Source of the DNA: JBNKZU01 sp050301795
GTDB lineage: Bacteria; Pseudomonadota; Gammaproteobacteria; Thiohalomonadales; Thiohalomonadaceae
Assembly (NCBI GenBank): GCA_050301795.1
Contig: JBNKZU010000048.1
Span: 1 to 64,000, forward strand
Direction: 5' to 3'
Length of the DNA: 64,000 bases
How positions within the stretch are numbered: position 1 is the first letter of the stretch; every line of letters starts with the position of its first letter. Below the pieces are notes generated by a model. It did no database searches. It was not told the origin of the DNA and was given only the letters and a program-made list of their open reading frames with translations. Shown here one piece after another: positions 15,287 to 24,195 of this stretch. The position numbers and the translations under genes are program-made.

Positions 15287-16756
15287 ATGAACTTCATCGA
15301 AACACGCGGAAATGACGGCCAGAAACCAGTCTCGGTAAGCTTTTCTACAGCGATTTTAAGCCCAATGTCCTCTTTTGGTGGCATCTACTCTCCTGAGTCG
15401 CTACCAGAACTGGGTCTCGATTTTCTAAAGAGTCATCTTCAAAGCAGTTACAAAACTCTGGCCAGGAGTGTTCTTGATGCCTTTGAGATCGATATCGATC
15501 CGCAGGTCATTGATGAGGCGCTGGCAACCTACGATGCGTTTGACGATCCCAACAACCCGGTTCCTGTCGTGAAGGTGATGGAGGATCTGTTTGTAAGCGA
15601 GCTTTATCATGGCCCGACTCGCGCATTTAAGGATATGGCACTTCAACCCTTCGGTGTGGTGCTCTCATCCCTGGCCAAGTCACGAAATGAACACTACCTT
15701 ATTATGGCGGCAACCAGTGGTGACACCGGCCCCGCGGCACTTGATACCTTCCGCAACCGTGATAATGTCAAGGTTGCCTGTCTCTATCCTGACGGTGGCA
15801 CCTCTGATGTCCAGCGTCTGCAAATGGTTACCGAAGACGCGAAAAATCTGAAGGTGATCGGGATCCACGGCAATTTTGATGATGCGCAAAGTGCATTAAA
15901 AAGGTTGCTCTCTTCTGATACCTTTCGGGAGACACTAAAGCAGCGTAATACCCTGCTCTCGGCTGCGAATTCGGTTAATTTTGGTCGTATCATCTTCCAG
16001 CAGATCTACCATATTCACAGCTATCTTGAACTGGTGCGTCAGGGCGAGATTGCACTTGGCGAGAAGGTCTACCTCAATGTACCCAGTGGTAACTTTGGTA
16101 ATGCTCTGGGTGGTTATTACGCCATGAAGATGGGTCTGCCTGTAGAGAAGATCCTGATCGCCTCTAATCGCAACAATGTTTTGACCGACTGGATCACTAC
16201 TGGCCGGTATGATCTCAATGTCAGGAGTCTGATTAACACCACCTCTCCGGCGATGGATATTCTCAAGTCGTCCAATATTGAGCGCATTATCTTTGATATG
16301 TTTGGTCAACAGCGTACCAAGGAGTTGATGTCGCAGCTTGATAGTGACAATGCCTTTATCCACAGCGCTGAGGAGTTAGCGAGGATTCAGGCCATATTTG
16401 CTGCCGACTCCTGTGATGACAATGAAGGAAAGGCCTACATTCAGAGCGCATTTAATAATGGTTACCTGATGGATCCACACACAGCAACCTGCTTTAAGGC
16501 GCATGAAACCTGCCGTGACAAGCCATTAAAGAGCATTGTTTACTCAACCGCTGAATGGACCAAATTCTCCCCGACCATTGCCAATGCGCTGACGGGTGAG
16601 GTCGATACCCACGATATTGATGCTCTTAAATCAATTGCAAAGACTGCAAATAAAGCAATCCCGGAGCGCATTAGTTCGTTATTTGATATGGAGATCAATC
16701 AGAAGACGCTAATCAACAAGGATGATATTGAGCAGGAAGTTTTGACCTTTATTTGA
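15287..16756 (+). CDS. thrC: Threonine synthase
   Basis: This 489-aa PLP enzyme converts O-phosphohomoserine to threonine. The PLP lysine is in GPTRAFKDMALQ, the phosphate-binding ATSGDTGPAAL follows, and NVPSGNFGNALGG is also characteristic. Size and sequence fit the longer, E. coli/yeast-like class. No hom or thrB is adjacent in this window. The start ATG at 15287 follows a clear promoter at 15220-15248. Confidence 0.97.
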   Translation: MNFIETRGNDGQKPVSVSFSTAILSPMSSFGGIYSPESLPELGLDFLKSHLQSSYKTLARSVLDAFEIDIDPQVIDEALATYDAFDDPNNPVPVVKVMEDLFVSELYHGPTRAFKDMALQPFGVVLSSLAKSRNEHYLIMAATSGDTGPAALDTFRNRDNVKVACLYPDGGTSDVQRLQMVTEDAKNLKVIGIHGNFDDAQSALKRLLSSDTFRETLKQRNTLLSAANSVNFGRIIFQQIYHIHSYLELVRQGEIALGEKVYLNVPSGNFGNALGGYYAMKMGLPVEKILIASNRNNVLTDWITTGRYDLNVRSLINTTSPAMDILKSSNIERIIFDMFGQQRTKELMSQLDSDNAFIHSAEELARIQAIFAADSCDDNEGKAYIQSAFNNGYLMDPHTATCFKAHETCRDKPLKSIVYSTAEWTKFSPTIANALTGEVDTHDIDALKSIAKTANKAIPERISSLFDMEINQKTLINKDDIEQEVLTFI

Positions 16757-16768
16757 TATTTACAGGGT

Positions 16769-16796
16769 AAAAAAAGTCCGATAGACAATCTCGGAC
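16769..16796 (-). terminator. Terminator of the hemerythrin-GGDEF gene
   Basis: On the minus strand GTCCGA (16791-16796) pairs with TCGGAC (16776-16781) across a 9-nt loop, followed by T7. The same hairpin could partly stop convergent thrC transcripts, but the plus-strand flank has fewer T residues. Confidence 0.75.
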
Positions 16797-16813
16797 ACCT
16801 GTTTTATTGAGTG

Positions 16814-17932
16814 CTAGAGCTTATCCGGTCTTACCAGCATTCTGTCGAAGTTGAGAATATGGTCTTTAACAACAGATTGAATCGATTTAAGTAGCTCTTC
16901 GCTGTTTTGATCGTTAAGCGTCTTCTTTAATTCGTTGAGTACCTTGGTCAGCCTGGTATGTTCCTCAATATGCTCCCTTGTCATATTAAGTGTTTTCCTT
17001 TTGCAGATTGAGACCTCACTTTTGAAGTGACGCTTTAACACCCTTATCAACCGCTGCACTACCACCACCTGGTCTATCTTTGTGTGGAATGCCTCTTCAA
17101 TCAACGCATCGATCTCGTTATGTTCACGATCGATCTCTGGCACAAAGGTGCTCATCATTCCGTAATAGTTCAGTGTAATGTCTTCAGCGAATACAATGCC
17201 TAACTCTTTGTGTTGCTTGGCTTTATACATTGCCATATCCGCTTCACGGATAACCAGAGCCGATGCAATACGCGACTTATCAAGCACCTTAACACCGATA
17301 CTACAGGTGATATCAAAGCGATGACCATAGATGAAAAATGGTTCCTTAATCACCTTCAGAAGTTTGTTGGCAATCGCATAGATATGGGTCTTTGCGTCAC
17401 CGGTATTCTCTCCAATATTCTGTAAAAGCAGAACAAACTCATCACCACCGATTCGGCATATAACATCTTCTGAGCGAAAGCGATCACGAAGTCGTTCAGC
17501 AATCTCCTTAAGCACGGTATCGCCGACCTCATGTCCATGAAGATCATTCACCTCTTTAAATCCATCAAGGTCAAAATAGAGTAATGCTCCAATCTGCTTG
17601 TATCGTTCATGTCCAGCCAGGCTCTTGTCAAGATAGTCGCTGAGGAAACGTCTGTTGGGTAGATGGGTCAGCGGATCTTCCATGGCTAATGATTGCTGTC
17701 TTTCGATTTCGCTGGATCCTTTACGAAGAAGCGGCGAGATCACAAAAAACATAATGACAGGAATACCTACAAGACAGAGGAGAACCACATCGATGATGAT
17801 GCCACTATATGAGTCTATCCCTTTCAGGCCGGTGATCACGATCATGATCGTCAACTCAATTAGGGCGACAGCCAGCATCACCTTTAATGTAATAACCAGT
17901 GGTTCTTTGTAGTGATGAATATCAATTTTCAT
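16814..17932 (-). CDS. Membrane diguanylate cyclase with C-terminal hemerythrin domain
   Basis: This 372-aa protein makes cyclic di-GMP. Two N-terminal membrane helices (about 15-36 and 44-68) precede a GGDEF domain (about 82-250) with an intact GGDEF motif (162-166) and an inhibitory-site RxxD (Arg153-Asp156) five residues upstream. The C-terminus (about 262-365) has the seven hemerythrin di-iron ligands at canonical spacing: His271, His302, Glu306, His321, His325, His358 and Asp363. I infer oxygen or redox control of the cyclase. The usual hemerythrin order in such fusions varies; here the sensor follows the catalytic domain. Monocistronic, with its own terminator. Confidence 0.92.
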   Translation of the reverse strand: MKIDIHHYKEPLVITLKVMLAVALIELTIMIVITGLKGIDSYSGIIIDVVLLCLVGIPVIMFFVISPLLRKGSSEIERQQSLAMEDPLTHLPNRRFLSDYLDKSLAGHERYKQIGALLYFDLDGFKEVNDLHGHEVGDTVLKEIAERLRDRFRSEDVICRIGGDEFVLLLQNIGENTGDAKTHIYAIANKLLKVIKEPFFIYGHRFDITCSIGVKVLDKSRIASALVIREADMAMYKAKQHKELGIVFAEDITLNYYGMMSTFVPEIDREHNEIDALIEEAFHTKIDQVVVVQRLIRVLKRHFKSEVSICKRKTLNMTREHIEEHTRLTKVLNELKKTLNDQNSEELLKSIQSVVKDHILNFDRMLVRPDKL

Positions 17933-18314
17933 TTTCTGTGATATCGCTATAAGGCAGCATTAAGGAGAGCCAGATAAAATTGTAAGAAAAGTCATTGCGA
18001 ACAAAGTGAACGATTGCATGGAAGCAGGAGGTAGAGCAATGCAGTCGTCGTAATGTCCACTTAATCAGAATCTCCTTAGGTACATATTATGATAGAAAGA
18101 AGATAAAAAACACGGTTGCTCAATCTGTCGGTGTAATCTATATATTAGTCAATAATCCACTCTTTGCTAACACAGATGCTCCATATTAGCGCACGCTTGA
18201 TTACCTATACTCAAAACTTTTTCATCAATCGTTATCATCTCAAGTCCAAAGTTATGGTTGATAATAGCAACCTCTAGTCCCAGAATAGGTCACAGAATTG
18301 ATAAGTAGAGCGGC
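17933..18314. other. 382-nt intergenic region upstream of hoxF
   Basis: No gene is convincing here. It contains the GGDEF gene's upstream region, a REP-like palindromic element (17991-18055) and presumably the hox promoter. I did not find a clear sigma-70 or sigma-54 (TGGCAC-N5-TTGC) match before hoxF. Confidence 0.5.
17991..18055. repeat. REP-like imperfect palindrome
   Basis: The segment begins GTCATTGCGAAC and ends GTCGTCGTAATG, near-inverted copies. ATTGC (18013-18017) and GCAAT (18036-18040) form an inner pair. The GTCATTGCGA start resembles extragenic palindromes seen in many proteobacteria. Only one copy is in the window, so repeat status is inferred. Confidence 0.35.
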
Positions 18315-20090
18315 ATGGTTAGCATCGAAACACTCCTGAACAAATGGAATAATGATCCCTATAACCTTCTCCAGATCTTGATCGAGATTGAGCAGCACGA
18401 TCATTACATATCCAAGGATGCCATTCACAATCTCAGTGTTCAACTCGCCATTCCAGCGAATGAGATTATCGGGGTCATTGAGTTCTATTCGTTTTTACAC
18501 CTTCAGCCAACAGCGAGATATAGCTTTCTGTTCAGCGACAACTTTACAGATCAGCTCGCCGGAAGTCGTGAGCTCGCAGCGAGGCTGGCAGAGAACCTCG
18601 GGGTTGAGCAATCAGATAACTCCAGTGGCATTGCATCAGTCGGTTTCACCTCATGCACCGGTATGGGTGATCAGGCACCTGCTCTTCTGATTCATGGCAG
18701 ACCCATTCCCCGGCTTACGACTCAAACGATTGATCAGATCTCGTCCCTGGTAAAATCTGAAACCCCACTTAAGCAGTGGCCAGAGACGTTATTTGAAGTC
18801 CATGCGGGGATCAAACACACTGATCGATTGCTTAACACTCAGTTAACCGCTGGAGCCGCGATTGAAGCTGCCATCACCAGGGGTTCTGATGCGATTATGG
18901 ATGAACTGGATCAGTCAGGGCTTCGAGGACGTGGCGGCGCTGGATTTACAACTGCGCTTAAGTGGCGGTTATGCCGTGATAGCAAAGCAGATCAACACTA
19001 TGTTGTTTGTAATGCGGATGAGGGGGAGCCAGGCACCTTTAAAGACCGTCTTTTACTCCAGCAATATGCAGATCGGGTGGTTGAAGGCATGACCGCTTGC
19101 GCCATCACTACCGGAGCTACCGAAGGCTTTATCTATCTTCGCGGGGAGTACCGCTATTTACTCGATTCACTCGAATCACTTCTTGAACAGAGACGTATGA
19201 ATGGCCTTCTCGGACAAAATATTCTGGGGCATGACGGAATCAATTTTGATATTCACATCCATCTTGGTGCCGGGGCTTATATCTGCGGTGAAGAGTCGGC
19301 GTTAATTGAATCGCTTGAAGGAAAACGCGGTCATCCGCGCAATCGCCCCCCGTTTCCTGTGAGTCACGGCTATCGGGGTAAACCAACGGTGGTGAATAAT
19401 GTTGAAACCTTTGTTGCCGCAGCGATGATTACCTTTCATGGTGCGATGTGGTTTAACTGCTGTGGCACCGAATCATCCTGCGGCACCAAGCTACTCAGTA
19501 TCTCTGGTGATTGCGACAAGCCCGGTATCTATGAGTTTCCCTACGGCACATCGATAAAGACAATTCTTGATCATTGCGGTGCAAAGAACACCCAGGCGGT
19601 TCAGGTGGCCGGTGCTGCGGGGGTGACGATTCCCCCTGCCGAGTTTGATCGCACCATCGCATGTGAAGACATCGCCAGTGGTGGCTCATTTATGGTGATC
19701 AACCAGGAGCGCGATCTATTACAGATGGTGAAAAACTTCTGCCAGTTTTTTGTGCATGAGAGCTGTGGGTTTTGCACCCCATGTCGTGTGGGAACGACCC
19801 AGATCAATATGCTGATGGAGAAGATCATCAATGGACATGGCACCCATGCTGATATTGAGGTAATGCAAACGATTGCTGATTCGATGAATCGAATGAGCCA
19901 CTGTGGTCTCGGAAGTACCGCATCCAAACCTTTCACCGAAACGATCACCAAGTTCGGCGATCTTTATGAACAACGATTTAAACACACCCGTTTTGAGCCG
20001 GCTTTTGATCTTGATGCCTCTTTAAGTGAAGCAAGAGCGATCACTGGCCGTGATGATGCAAAAGCGCATCTTAAAGGGGGTGGCGTATGA
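18315..20090 (+). CDS. hoxF: NAD-reducing hydrogenase diaphorase subunit HoxF
   Basis: This 591-aa subunit carries FMN and the NAD(H) site of the group 3d bidirectional hydrogenase. The N-terminal 150 residues are NuoE-like; the NuoF-like part has GLRGRGGAGFTTALKW (FMN), GAGAYICGEESALIESLEG (NADH) and the 4Fe-4S ligands SCGFCTPCR plus a later HCG. In the NuoE-like part the [2Fe-2S] motif reads SCTGMGDQ: Cys114 is kept but the second cysteine is Gly118, so that cluster is probably absent. No hoxE precedes it. It overlaps hoxU by 4 nt. Confidence 0.96.
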   Translation: MVSIETLLNKWNNDPYNLLQILIEIEQHDHYISKDAIHNLSVQLAIPANEIIGVIEFYSFLHLQPTARYSFLFSDNFTDQLAGSRELAARLAENLGVEQSDNSSGIASVGFTSCTGMGDQAPALLIHGRPIPRLTTQTIDQISSLVKSETPLKQWPETLFEVHAGIKHTDRLLNTQLTAGAAIEAAITRGSDAIMDELDQSGLRGRGGAGFTTALKWRLCRDSKADQHYVVCNADEGEPGTFKDRLLLQQYADRVVEGMTACAITTGATEGFIYLRGEYRYLLDSLESLLEQRRMNGLLGQNILGHDGINFDIHIHLGAGAYICGEESALIESLEGKRGHPRNRPPFPVSHGYRGKPTVVNNVETFVAAAMITFHGAMWFNCCGTESSCGTKLLSISGDCDKPGIYEFPYGTSIKTILDHCGAKNTQAVQVAGAAGVTIPPAEFDRTIACEDIASGGSFMVINQERDLLQMVKNFCQFFVHESCGFCTPCRVGTTQINMLMEKIINGHGTHADIEVMQTIADSMNRMSHCGLGSTASKPFTETITKFGDLYEQRFKHTRFEPAFDLDASLSEARAITGRDDAKAHLKGGGV

Positions 20091-20803
20091 TTAATCATTT
20101 AACCATTGATGGACATAAAATCTCTTTCCGCGATGGTGATACGATTATGGATGCCGCTATGGCTGCCGGGATCTATATCCCACATCTTTGTCATAACCCT
20201 GAACTCAAACCCCACGGGAGCTGCCGTCTATGCACGGTGAAAGCCAATGGTAGAAATGTGGCGGCCTGTACCACACCGGCGGTTGATGGATGCACTATTG
20301 AGAATAACAGCGATGAATTAAATTCCTTACGCAGAACGCTGCTGCAACTTCTATTTGTCGAGGGCAACCATGTCTGTCCCGGATGTATAAAGAGTGGTGG
20401 ATGTCAGCTTCAGGCCGTTGCCTACTATTGCAAAATGCTCGCTCCTGAATTTACTCATCTTTACCCAACGCGTGATGTGGATGCGTCACACCCAGATCTG
20501 TTGATCGACTTTAACCGCTGTATTTTGTGTGAACAGTGTGTACGCGCAAGTCGGGATATCGATAATAAACGTATCTTTGCGATCACTGGCCGTGGGCTTA
20601 ATAGTCGGCTCATTATTAACTCCGAATCGGGTCTGCTTGGTGATAGTGATTTTAGTGCGGATGACCGTGCGGCTAACATCTGTCCGGTGGGTGCGATCCT
20701 GCCAAAACATCAAGGCTATGAAACACCTATTGGTAAACGCCTCTATGATAAAAAACCTGTCAGTATGATGGGTGATGTTACCGATCATCGTGGAGAGAAA
20801 TGA
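20087..20803 (+). CDS. hoxU: NAD-reducing hydrogenase subunit HoxU
   Basis: This 238-aa NuoG-like electron-transfer subunit links HoxF to the HoxYH hydrogenase. The N-terminal ferredoxin-like domain has HLCHNPELKPHGSCRLCTVK for a [2Fe-2S] cluster. HVCPGCIKSGGCQL gives the His-ligated 4Fe-4S site, and CILCEQCVRAS with CPVGAI suggests a further 4Fe-4S cluster. It overlaps hoxF and hoxY by 4 nt each, indicating tight translational coupling. Confidence 0.95.
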   Translation: MINHLTIDGHKISFRDGDTIMDAAMAAGIYIPHLCHNPELKPHGSCRLCTVKANGRNVAACTTPAVDGCTIENNSDELNSLRRTLLQLLFVEGNHVCPGCIKSGGCQLQAVAYYCKMLAPEFTHLYPTRDVDASHPDLLIDFNRCILCEQCVRASRDIDNKRIFAITGRGLNSRLIINSESGLLGDSDFSADDRAANICPVGAILPKHQGYETPIGKRLYDKKPVSMMGDVTDHRGEK

Positions 20804-21342
20804 TGAGTGCTCGAATCAAGGTCTCTACCGTTTCGCTTGCAGGCTGTTTTGGTTGTCATATGTCGTTATTGGATATTGATGAACGCATCATTGAGCTTTC
20901 ACAACTTGTTGAATTTACCCGTACCCCGCTAACCGATATCAAAGCGATAGTATCTTCAGATATTGGCATTATTGAAGGGGGTGTCTGTAATGCAGAGAAT
21001 GTTGAGGTGTTAAAAGAGTTCAGACGACAGTGTAAAACGATTGTTGCTATCGGTGCGTGTGCCATTACCGGTGGCATCCCTTCACTTCGAAACCACTATA
21101 CTTTAAAGGCGTGTATTGAGGAGTCCTACCTTGATGGGATTGGTGTCGAAAACCCGCATATTCCCGATGATCCGGAGTTACCGCTACTACTGAATAAGGT
21201 TCATCCGATCCATGAGGTGGTTAAGGTCGACTATTTCTTGCCTGGATGCCCTCCTCCTGCCGATACCATTTGGACCTTCCTAGAAGAGCTGATTTCTGGA
21301 AAAGAGATCGCCTTCACCTACCAGCAGATCCATTATGACTAA
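20800..21342 (+). CDS. hoxY: [NiFe] hydrogenase small subunit HoxY
   Basis: This 180-aa small subunit carries the proximal 4Fe-4S cluster. Visible ligand motifs are LAGCFGCHMSLLDID, GGVCNAENVE, GACAITGG and LPGCPPPAD. The absence of a twin-arginine signal and the short length fit a cytoplasmic group 3d enzyme. A tandem ATGATG begins the frame after GGAGAG. It overlaps hoxH by 8 nt. Confidence 0.96.
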   Translation: MMSARIKVSTVSLAGCFGCHMSLLDIDERIIELSQLVEFTRTPLTDIKAIVSSDIGIIEGGVCNAENVEVLKEFRRQCKTIVAIGACAITGGIPSLRNHYTLKACIEESYLDGIGVENPHIPDDPELPLLLNKVHPIHEVVKVDYFLPGCPPPADTIWTFLEELISGKEIAFTYQQIHYD

Positions 21343-22852
21343 TCACAGTAAATCCATCGATCAACTCGAAACCGCGACAAATCCTGAGAAACTACGCCGT
21401 GTTGTAATTGACCCGGTAACGCGGGTTGAGGGGCATGGCAAGGTGTCTCTGTTGCTTGATGAGAATAATAGAGTTGCACAGGCAAGACTCCATATCGTTG
21501 AATTTCGCGGCTTTGAGAAGTTTATTCAGGGAAGACCCTATTGGGAGTTGCCGGTATTGGTTCAGCGCCTTTGCGGTATCTGTCCGGTTAGCCATAACCT
21601 TGCTGCATCCAAGGCGATTGATCAGATTGTTGGTGTTGATCAGTTGCCACCTACCGCTGAGAAGATCAGACGTCTGATGCATTTGGGTCAGATTTTGCAG
21701 TCACACGCCTTACACTTTTTCCATCTAGCATCACCAGATCTATTGTTTGGATATGATGATGCTGTAGCTCATCGTAATATTATCGGTGTTTTATCCGATC
21801 ACCCTGAGATTGCTAAGCAGGGCGTACTGCTACGGAAGTTTGGTCAGGAGATCATTCGGATTACCTCGGGTAAACGGGTGCATGGTACTGGCTCGGTTCC
21901 CGGTGGTGTCAATAAATCGTTAACCAGGGATGAATGCCGATTGATCCTAAGTGACGTGGATCAAATGATTGACTGGAGCCAGCAGGCGCTCTCTTTAGCG
22001 AAACGACTATTTCTGGATCAACTTGAGACAACTCAGTCATTCGCGCTTATCAACACCAATATGGTAAGTCTGGTAAAACCAGATGGTGGGTTTGATCTTT
22101 ACCATGGTGATCTGCGTGCCAAATCACCTGACGGTTCAATCATCTTTGACCATGTTGATTATCGGAACTACAACGACTATATCCATGAACAGGTTAAACC
22201 ATGGAGCTACATGAAGTTCCCTTACTTGCGCTCTCAAGGTTACGACGATGGCTCCTACCGCGTTGGCCCGCTTGCTCGAATCAATAATTGTGATTATCTA
22301 CCGACTCCTCTTGCTGAGGCGGCTCGTGTTGAGTTTCGACAATTTGCCGATGGCGGTTTAGTGCAATCCACTCTGGCCTACCACTGGGCACGAATGATTG
22401 AACTACTCTACTGTGCTGAGGAGATTAAGGCACTGATTGTTGACCCTGATCTGCTCGGCAACACATTAAAAGACAAGGGTTCGTTACGCAACGAAGGTAT
22501 CGGTGTGATTGAGGCTCCACGGGGCACACTATTCCATCACTATCAAATCAATGACGATGGTCTTGTCACCAAAGCAAACTTAATCGTCTCAACAACGAAC
22601 AATAATCGCGCAATGAACCAATCGATTCGTCATGTTGCAAACGCTATCTTTGATGGCAACGAGGTAACTGAGCCGATGTTAAATCAAATCGAGGTTGCAA
22701 TCCGGGCTTATGACCCTTGCCTCTCGTGTGCAACTCACGCACTTGGAAAGATGCCTCTGGAGGTTGAGCTGCTTGATCATAACGGCAATCTTCAGGATCG
22801 ACTTTTGCGTCAGAGCGATGGTGTTTTCATTAAAGGGTGTAATGTCAGTTAA
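21335..22852 (+). CDS. hoxH: [NiFe] hydrogenase large subunit HoxH
   Basis: This 505-aa subunit holds the Ni-Fe active site. The N-terminal motif is RLCGICPVSHNLAASKA and the C-terminal motif is DPCLSCATH. The 37 residues after that His (ALGKMPLEVELL onwards) are the expected C-terminal peptide removed by a maturation protease, whose gene overlaps this one by 11 nt. No hyp maturation genes are in the window, so they must lie elsewhere if the enzyme is active. Confidence 0.97.
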   Translation: MTNHSKSIDQLETATNPEKLRRVVIDPVTRVEGHGKVSLLLDENNRVAQARLHIVEFRGFEKFIQGRPYWELPVLVQRLCGICPVSHNLAASKAIDQIVGVDQLPPTAEKIRRLMHLGQILQSHALHFFHLASPDLLFGYDDAVAHRNIIGVLSDHPEIAKQGVLLRKFGQEIIRITSGKRVHGTGSVPGGVNKSLTRDECRLILSDVDQMIDWSQQALSLAKRLFLDQLETTQSFALINTNMVSLVKPDGGFDLYHGDLRAKSPDGSIIFDHVDYRNYNDYIHEQVKPWSYMKFPYLRSQGYDDGSYRVGPLARINNCDYLPTPLAEAARVEFRQFADGGLVQSTLAYHWARMIELLYCAEEIKALIVDPDLLGNTLKDKGSLRNEGIGVIEAPRGTLFHHYQINDDGLVTKANLIVSTTNNNRAMNQSIRHVANAIFDGNEVTEPMLNQIEVAIRAYDPCLSCATHALGKMPLEVELLDHNGNLQDRLLRQSDGVFIKGCNVS

Positions 22853-23318
22853 ACCGCTACTCTTCTTTGGATATGGCAATCCATCGCGGGGTGATGATGC
22901 TGTCGGCCCGATCATTATTGAACGACTATTAGAAGAGCCTCGGTTTAAACGCTATATCGACCGTTTTGATGCCCTAACAGATTATCAGCTACAGATTGAA
23001 CACAGTGTTGATATGCATCAACGCAAGCAGGTTATCTTTATTGATGCCATCATCGGCCAAACCGAACCCTTTCTATTTACACGTATTAATGCGAACGAAG
23101 ATCGCAGCTACACTACCCATGCACTCTCGCCACAAGCCTTAATGTCGGTATATCAACAGGTATATCACTTACCACCAGCGCCAACCTATCTACTCTCAAT
23201 TCAATCGACACAATTTGAGTTGGGCACAACCATTAGCGATATCAGCGCCAGTGCAATAGAACAGGCTATGCTATATATCGAATCGAGCTTGTTGAGAGAT
23301 AATCTCTTTATCAAGTAA
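22842..23318 (+). CDS. hoxW: Hydrogenase maturation protease (HoxW-type)
   Basis: This 158-aa endopeptidase is expected to cleave the HoxH C-terminal peptide after nickel insertion. It begins MSVKPLLFFGYGNPSRGDDAVG; the GNPSRGDD motif carries a nickel-sensing Asp, and a second conserved region reads VIFIDAI. I place the start at 22842, which overlaps hoxH by 11 nt, rather than the longer frame from 22695 inside hoxH. Assignment to HoxW rests on family and position. Confidence 0.88.
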   Translation: MSVKPLLFFGYGNPSRGDDAVGPIIIERLLEEPRFKRYIDRFDALTDYQLQIEHSVDMHQRKQVIFIDAIIGQTEPFLFTRINANEDRSYTTHALSPQALMSVYQQVYHLPPAPTYLLSIQSTQFELGTTISDISASAIEQAMLYIESSLLRDNLFIK

Positions 23319-23377
23319 ATTCATCTCCGATTAAACTGTGATGAATATCATCGTCAGCATCAATCCGGGCGGAAACC

Positions 23378-24190
23378 ATGGTGGATAACACTCCAATTAT
23401 TAACATTAACAGTGAACAATTAATAAGACGGCTGTTTATCGGGTGTGTTGTTATCGAAATGGCTTTGGTCATCTTTGATCTCACGATTAATTTTGCATCG
23501 TGGAGTGATCATTTCCTGATTCAGCGCATGTTCAATATTGCTCGTGAAGATAGTATCGCCTCTTGGTTTGGCACAACCCAAACCTTTGTTGCGGCTTTAA
23601 CCCTGTTTTTGATCTATCGCATCAATTGCGAACAACCAAATCGTTCTGTTCGCCTGAGCTGGTTAGTGCTGGCGCTATTCTTTCTCTATCTTGCATTCGA
23701 TGACGGGGTTCAGCTCCATGAACGCGTCGGCTCATTCATCCACACCACCTTTGGTGGACGAGATAATCCGATCTCAGACTCCACACTGCTTAACCAGTTC
23801 CCGAGTTTTACCTGGCAACTCTTCTTTCTACCGATATTTGTTTTGATTGGTCTATATATGTTTTATTTTTTATGGACAACCGTTAATACGGTCAATCAAA
23901 GAATGGTGCTGGTGTCAGCATTTGCATTATTGAGCCTTGGTGTGGTTTTAGACTTTTTTGAAGGGTTAAGTCAGGAACACCCCTTAAACATCTATACCTG
24001 GATGATCCGCCATTTTGAACTATCTGTTCTCTCTGAATCTGTTTTTAATAGCGATCCTTTTGAGATGTTGCAGCATTTTTCGCGTGTTATTGAAGAGTTC
24101 GTGGAGATGTTTGCTTTTACACTATTGTGGATGCTCTTCCTTCAACACCTGACGACCCAATCAAAGCGCTTCACCATCCAATTCGATTGA
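23378..24190 (+). CDS. Six-helix membrane protein of unknown function
   Basis: This 270-aa protein has about six predicted membrane helices (roughly 17-37, 60-80, 92-110, 145-170, 177-195, 245-262). Charged motifs sit at helix ends: FDDGVQLHERVG (about 107-118), LDFFEG (about 190-195) and EEFVEMFAF (about 239-247). Repeated Asp/Glu/His at membrane boundaries could bind a metal or conduct protons, but I recognise no family. It starts 59 nt after hoxW on the same strand and might be co-transcribed. The downstream gene converges on it. Confidence 0.7.
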   Translation: MVDNTPIININSEQLIRRLFIGCVVIEMALVIFDLTINFASWSDHFLIQRMFNIAREDSIASWFGTTQTFVAALTLFLIYRINCEQPNRSVRLSWLVLALFFLYLAFDDGVQLHERVGSFIHTTFGGRDNPISDSTLLNQFPSFTWQLFFLPIFVLIGLYMFYFLWTTVNTVNQRMVLVSAFALLSLGVVLDFFEGLSQEHPLNIYTWMIRHFELSVLSESVFNSDPFEMLQHFSRVIEEFVEMFAFTLLWMLFLQHLTTQSKRFTIQFD

Positions 24191-24195
24191 TGTTG

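Noticed and set aside
18120..18314. Sigma-54 promoter for hoxF
   Set aside because: I found no TGGCAC-N5-TTGC match; the nearest TGG-containing segment fails at both elements.
22695..22841. Upstream extension of the hydrogenase protease
   Set aside because: It lies in the hoxH coding sequence in another frame; the family N-terminus begins at 22842.
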